Positions 5,700-9,412 of a stretch of 9,412 bases of DNA are shown here, piece after piece; the first letter of the stretch is position 1, and each line of letters begins with the position of its first letter. The notes under the pieces were generated by a model. The model was not told where the DNA came from. It searched no databases and saw only the letters and a list, made by a program, of their open reading frames with translations. The DNA comes from Pseudomonadota bacterium. GTDB lineage: Bacteria > Pseudomonadota > Gammaproteobacteria > Burkholderiales > Nitrosomonadaceae. The stretch lies in NCBI GenBank assembly GCA_018240935.1, contig JAFEEV010000220.1, positions 1 through 9,412 of the forward strand, read 5' to 3'. The translations under genes were made by a program, and so were the position numbers.

Positions 5700-7790
5700 T
5701 TAAGCCGTTTCCATTCCGCTATGGCGCAATAACGCATCCAATTCCGGCTCGCGTCCGCGAAACGCAATAAACGACTCAAGCGCCGAACGGCTGCCTCCCA
5801 CCGCCAGAATCTCTTCCAGAAAATGCGAACCGGTGGCTGCATTCACCACCCCATCCGCAGCGGTTTCTTCAAACATGCTGTAGGCATCCGCCGAAAGCAC
5901 TTCCGCCCACTTGTAACTGTAATAGCCTGCGGCATAACCGCCGGCAAAAATATGCGCAAAACTGTTGGGAAAACGGTTAAAGTCCGGTGGAATAACCACT
6001 GCGACTTCGTTGCGGATTTCGTCCAGCAACTGTAAAACCGTCTTGCCGCCATCCGGACTGAAATCGAAGTGCACATGCATATCGAACAGCGCAAACTCAA
6101 TTTGGCGCAGCATTTGCAACCCGCTCTGGAAATTTTTGGCTGTTATCATCTTATCGTATAGCGCTTGAGGTAACGGTTCACCGCTATCGATATGCTGCGT
6201 CATTCCCGTCAGCACATCCCATTCCCAGCAGAAATTTTCCATGAACTGGCTCGGCAATTCCACCGCATCCCATTCCACACCGTTGATTCCCGACACCCCC
6301 AAATCTTCCACCTTAGTCAGCAAATGATGCAAGCCATGACCGAATTCATGAAACAGCACGATTACTTCATTATGAGTGAACAAAGCCGGGCGCGGCTGAT
6401 GATCAACGATGACCGGAGCGGAAAAATTACACGTCAGATAAGCCACCGGCAATTGTATGGTGTGTTTTCCCGTTTGATGATCGATCCGCCGGCGCGTGAT
6501 CGCATCGTCCATCCAGGCACCGCCCCGCTTGGTGGGTCGCGCGTACAGATCCAAATAAAACTGACCGATCAGCTGACCGTTGGCGTCATGAATATCAAAA
6601 AACTTCACATCGGGATGCCAGCACTGAATCTTGCGCTCAGGCGCTGCAAGCGAAATGCGAATGCCGTACAGTTTTTCCACCACCTTAAACATACCGGCCA
6701 ATACCTTATCTTCCGGGAAGTATTGCTTAACTTCTTGATCCGAAAAAGCGTAACGTTCTTGCCGCAATTTTTCACTGACATACGCCAGGTCCCAAGCTTC
6801 CAGTTTCGGCAGATTCAATTGCTCGGCCGCAAATTGCTGTAGCGCCTGCAAATCCTGCACGGCATACGGCTTTGCCTTTCCCGCCAATTTTCTCAGAAAC
6901 TCCAATACTTGCTGCGGAGAAGCCGCCATTTTCGATGCCAGAGAAACTTCGGCATAGTTCCCAAAACCTAGCATTTGCGCCGCTTCCCGGCGCAACCCCA
7001 GTATTTTATTAATCAGCGGCATATTATCTTTGCTCGAATCCGCGTGACTATCGAACTCGCTGGCGCGCGTCGCATAGGCGCGATACATTTGTTCACGTAA
7101 ACCGCGATTATCGGCGTATTGCAGCACGGGAAGATAAGACGGCATGTGCAAGGTAAATTTCCAGCCCGTTTTACCATCCGCAGCGGCTAATTGCTGCGCC
7201 GTTTGCAGCACATCGTCCGGAATTCCGGTCACGGCTTTCGCATCCTCGATCAACAGGGAATACGCATTGGTTGCATCCAGCAAGTTATCGCTGAATGTGG
7301 AAGATAATTTCGATAGTTCTTCCTGAATCTGCATGAAGCGCTGTTTCTTGTCAGCCGGCAATTCCGCGCCGCCCAAACGGAAATCGCGCAATTCATTCTC
7401 GATGATTTTCTTTCTAGCCGGCGTCAACCGATCGAATTCCGCGCTCGCGCGTAACTGTTTAAATTTTTCAAACAGCTTCACATCCTGCGATAACTCGGCA
7501 TAAAACTGCGTGATCAACGGCAGATTGGCGTTATAGGTTTCACGCAGTTGCGGCGTATTCATCACCGCATTCAGATGCGACACTTGCCCCCAGGCGCGGG
7601 ACAATCGCTCATTGGCATCCGTCATCGGCTGCACAAACGTCTGCCAGGTTGGCGCGCGCTCATCGGATCGAATCTTCTCGATCACCGCGCGATTTTCCTT
7701 TAACAACGTTTCAATCGCCGGTGTGATATGTTCGTTCTGGATTTCTGCAAAACGCGGTAAGCCGGAAAAATCAAGTAAAGGGTTTGACAT
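5700..7790 (-). CDS. prlC: oligopeptidase A (M3 family zinc metallopeptidase)
   Basis: Cytoplasmic zinc metallopeptidase that cuts short peptides, including those left by signal-peptide and protein breakdown. The product is 696 aa, close to E. coli OpdA/PrlC (680 aa). The zinc site is HEFGH at 481-485 (ligands His481 and His485, catalytic Glu482). The third ligand is Glu511 in VELPSQFMENF, the standard M3 spacing within one residue. The substrate-binding Tyr-rich motif GYAAGYYSYKW is near residue 620. The N-terminal helical half (NPLLDFSGLPRFAEI through the RDFRLGGAELP region) also matches OpdA. GGAG lies 4 nt before the ATG. It follows pyrC' by 54 bp with no convincing terminator, so it probably belongs to the pyrB-pyrC' transcript. 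No missing residue or frameshift is seen. Confidence 0.96.
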   Translation of the reverse strand: MSNPLLDFSGLPRFAEIQNEHITPAIETLLKENRAVIEKIRSDERAPTWQTFVQPMTDANERLSRAWGQVSHLNAVMNTPQLRETYNANLPLITQFYAELSQDVKLFEKFKQLRASAEFDRLTPARKKIIENELRDFRLGGAELPADKKQRFMQIQEELSKLSSTFSDNLLDATNAYSLLIEDAKAVTGIPDDVLQTAQQLAAADGKTGWKFTLHMPSYLPVLQYADNRGLREQMYRAYATRASEFDSHADSSKDNMPLINKILGLRREAAQMLGFGNYAEVSLASKMAASPQQVLEFLRKLAGKAKPYAVQDLQALQQFAAEQLNLPKLEAWDLAYVSEKLRQERYAFSDQEVKQYFPEDKVLAGMFKVVEKLYGIRISLAAPERKIQCWHPDVKFFDIHDANGQLIGQFYLDLYARPTKRGGAWMDDAITRRRIDHQTGKHTIQLPVAYLTCNFSAPVIVDHQPRPALFTHNEVIVLFHEFGHGLHHLLTKVEDLGVSGINGVEWDAVELPSQFMENFCWEWDVLTGMTQHIDSGEPLPQALYDKMITAKNFQSGLQMLRQIEFALFDMHVHFDFSPDGGKTVLQLLDEIRNEVAVVIPPDFNRFPNSFAHIFAGGYAAGYYSYKWAEVLSADAYSMFEETAADGVVNAATGSHFLEEILAVGGSRSALESFIAFRGREPELDALLRHSGMETA

Positions 7791-7844
7791 GTTGCTCCAA
7801 AGGATCGGTTAAAAACAAAAATGATGGGAAATTTTACTGAAGAC

Positions 7845-9119
7845 TCAGCGCTCGTACACAATATGGCCATTCACCAGGGTATATTCAACGCCGCCCGGCA
7901 ATTCCATGCCCATGAAAGGCGTGTTTTTTCCTTGACTCTGAATGGCCGACGAAGTCACTTTCCAGTAATGACCGGGATCGAAAATGCAGACATCCGCCGC
8001 ACTGCCGACGGATATATGGCCCGCGTCAATTCCCAGTATCCGGGCCGGTTCCGTGGTAATTTTCGCCAGCGCCTTGAGCAACGGCAAACGCATTTCAGCG
8101 GCCCACTTCAACGTAAGCGGCAACAATAATTCCACTCCCGTCGCACCGACCTCGGACTGCGCGAACGGTAACAATTTGGCATCTTCATCCACCGGCGCAT
8201 GATCCGAGCAGATCGCATCGACCGTGCCATCCAACAAACTGTGACGCAGCGCGTCACGATCGCTGGAGCTGCGCAACGGCGGCATCAGATGGCAGTTGGA
8301 ATCAAAAAAACCGATGTCCATGTCCGACAAATGCAGGTGATTGATCGTCACATCGCAAGTAATCGGCAAACCCTGCTGCTTCGCGGCGCGAATCATCGCC
8401 AAGCCTTCGGCGCTGGAAATCCGGCACAGATGAACGCTGACACCGATTTCCTTGACCAATAGCACAATGTTGGCGATAGCGATCGTTTCCGCGCACACCG
8501 GAACTGTCAGCAAGCCCAGCCGGGTCGCCACTTCGCCATCGTGCGCCACGCCATCGCCCGTCAACGAGATTTCCTGCGGCCGCAGCCAGACGCTAAAACC
8601 GAATGTCGATGCGTACCGCATAGCCTGCATCAGTACGCGCAAGTTCGGCAGCAAGCCGTCCGATTGCCCGAACACTACGCATCCGGCATCGTTCAGTTCG
8701 GCCATTTCGGTCAAGCGTTCGCCTTTCAATCCCTGCGTCAATGCGCCGATCGGATAGACATGCGCCTGATTGAGACTTTTGGCGCGATGTTTCAGCATTT
8801 CCACCAACCCTGGTTCATCCAAAGGCGGATCGGTATCCGGCGGACACGCGATGCTCGTAACGCCACCGGCAACCGCCGCGGCCATTTCCGACTCCAAAGT
8901 AGCCATATATTCCAGGCCCGGCTCGCGCAGGCGCACCGACAAATCCACCAGCCCCGGGCAGACAATCAACGATTGCGCGTCGATCACCCGGCTGGCTTGA
9001 AATTCGCCCGGCGCCGCGCCAATGGCCACGATTTTACCTTTGGCGATAAAAATATCCTGTACGGCGTCGATACCGTTTTTAGGATCGATCAAGCGCCCGT
9101 TTTTGATATGAATTCTCAT
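7845..9119 (-). CDS. pyrC': dihydroorotase-like protein PyrC', probably non-catalytic
   Basis: Amidohydrolase-fold protein of 424 aa, the length of class I dihydroorotases, with an N-terminal beta-sandwich strand (NGRLIDPKNGID), a TIM barrel and the C-terminal ending PFMGMELPGGVEYTLVNGHIVYE. Several metal ligands are missing. The usual HxH after PGLVDL is S61xR63 (PGLVDLSVRLREPG). The usual HCED is R180-P-Q-E. The usual CHVS is C232-R233-I-S. Asp154 (QSDG) and Asp306 (SDHAP) remain. The PPLRSSSDRDAL loop is also kept. This is the pattern of Pseudomonas PyrC', an inactive homologue needed for assembly and activity of the PyrB aspartate carbamoyltransferase dodecamer. By analogy I infer a structural role with PyrB, with an active dihydroorotase encoded elsewhere. 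The gene starts 10 bp after the pyrB stop, and its GAGG ribosome binding site overlaps that stop. Confidence 0.9.
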   Translation of the reverse strand: MRIHIKNGRLIDPKNGIDAVQDIFIAKGKIVAIGAAPGEFQASRVIDAQSLIVCPGLVDLSVRLREPGLEYMATLESEMAAAVAGGVTSIACPPDTDPPLDEPGLVEMLKHRAKSLNQAHVYPIGALTQGLKGERLTEMAELNDAGCVVFGQSDGLLPNLRVLMQAMRYASTFGFSVWLRPQEISLTGDGVAHDGEVATRLGLLTVPVCAETIAIANIVLLVKEIGVSVHLCRISSAEGLAMIRAAKQQGLPITCDVTINHLHLSDMDIGFFDSNCHLMPPLRSSSDRDALRHSLLDGTVDAICSDHAPVDEDAKLLPFAQSEVGATGVELLLPLTLKWAAEMRLPLLKALAKITTEPARILGIDAGHISVGSAADVCIFDPGHYWKVTSSAIQSQGKNTPFMGMELPGGVEYTLVNGHIVYER

Positions 9120-9129
9120 GCAACCGCCT

Positions 9130-9412
9130 CTAAACCTGATTGCCCGCTAGAATCGACATCACCGCCATGCGCACCGCGATGCCGAATGTCACTTGCGGCA
9201 AAATGACCGACTGTTTGCCGTCCGCGACTTCCGAATCGATCTCGACACCGCGATTCATCGGTCCCGGATGCATCACAATGGCATCGCGCCGGGCGAGCGA
9301 CAATTTTTCCGGGGTCAGCCCGTAATATTTGAAATATTCCTCCGGGCTGGGCAGATTCGCGCCTTTCATACGCTCATTCTGCAAGCGCAGCATCATCAAC
9401 ACGTCGATATCC
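9130..9412 (-). CDS. pyrB: aspartate carbamoyltransferase catalytic chain, C-terminal part (5' end outside window)
   Basis: This is the C-terminal 94 or so residues of PyrB, which condenses carbamoyl phosphate and aspartate to N-carbamoyl-aspartate, the committed step of pyrimidine synthesis. The frame is open to the window edge and begins [15 protein letters not shown], so no start codon should be assigned here. It contains [17 protein letters not shown], the strongly conserved [15 protein letters not shown] and [16 protein letters not shown], then a TAG stop. The segment HPGPMNRG belongs to the aspartate-binding side of the active site. Tight linkage to a degenerate pyrC' matches the pyrB-pyrC' arrangement known in pseudomonads, where the two proteins form one complex. 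Regulation cannot be judged because the promoter lies outside. Confidence 0.95.
   Translation of the reverse strand, partial: DIDVLMMLRLQNERMKGANLPSPEEYFKYYGLTPEKLSLARRDAIVMHPGPMNRGVEIDSEVADGKQSVILPQVTFGIAVRMAVMSILAGNQV

Noticed and set aside
5552..5842. Open frame of 96 codons on the - strand spanning the prlC end and the downstream gap.
   Set aside because: Most of it is a shadow of prlC in another frame. The arginine/tryptophan-rich composition resembles no family, and there is no ribosome binding site.
6192..6842. Open frame of 216 codons on the + strand inside prlC.
   Set aside because: It lies antisense to the conserved catalytic region of prlC, and its His/Arg/Gln-rich composition is typical of an antisense shadow.
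7791..7844. T-rich stretch between pyrC' and prlC as a terminator.
   Set aside because: It has runs of T but no GC-rich stem before them; co-transcription is more likely.
8541..9206. Open frame of 221 codons on the + strand opposite pyrC'.
   Set aside because: It is an antisense shadow of a well-conserved gene with no recognisable domain and no plausible translation signal.

Overview
The window looks like chromosomal DNA of a betaproteobacterium, most likely a Nitrosomonas-type (Nitrosomonadaceae) organism. This rests on overall protein resemblance and on the presence of a degenerate pyrC next to pyrB. It is inference from memory, not a database match. Every gene is a conserved housekeeping or envelope gene. 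I see no phage, insertion sequence, CRISPR array, rRNA or tRNA.

Layout. The left end (1-215) is a gene-free upstream region with a possible promoter, followed by alanine racemase (alr) on the + strand. All remaining genes are on the - strand, so alr converges on the gene to its right. Reading from the right edge in the direction of transcription, the order is: the 3' part of aspartate carbamoyltransferase (pyrB, cut by the window edge), a dihydroorotase-like gene lacking most metal ligands (pyrC'), oligopeptidase A (prlC), the outer-membrane lipoprotein mlaA with a strong terminator, a rubredoxin reductase-like flavoprotein, yciB, yciI, and a secreted parvulin-type prolyl isomerase.

Transcription units. 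pyrB-pyrC'-prlC are closely spaced (10 and 54 bp gaps) and probably co-transcribed. mlaA follows a 238-bp gap and ends at a hairpin plus T-run terminator (4554-4605), so it is probably a separate unit. The flavoprotein, yciB and yciI form a second group; yciB and yciI overlap by ATGA. The prolyl isomerase has a perfect TATAAT box, a good ribosome binding site and an 8-bp perfect inverted repeat where the -35 region would lie.

Functions. Pyrimidine synthesis is represented by PyrB and its likely non-catalytic partner PyrC'. Cell-envelope work is represented by Alr (D-alanine for peptidoglycan), MlaA (outer-membrane lipid asymmetry), YciB (inner membrane) and the periplasmic isomerase (outer-membrane protein folding). 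PrlC degrades cytoplasmic peptides. Nothing here amounts to an undescribed system. The points most worth a second look are the ligand-depleted dihydroorotase, the inverted repeat before the isomerase, and the two-hairpin 3' region of mlaA.
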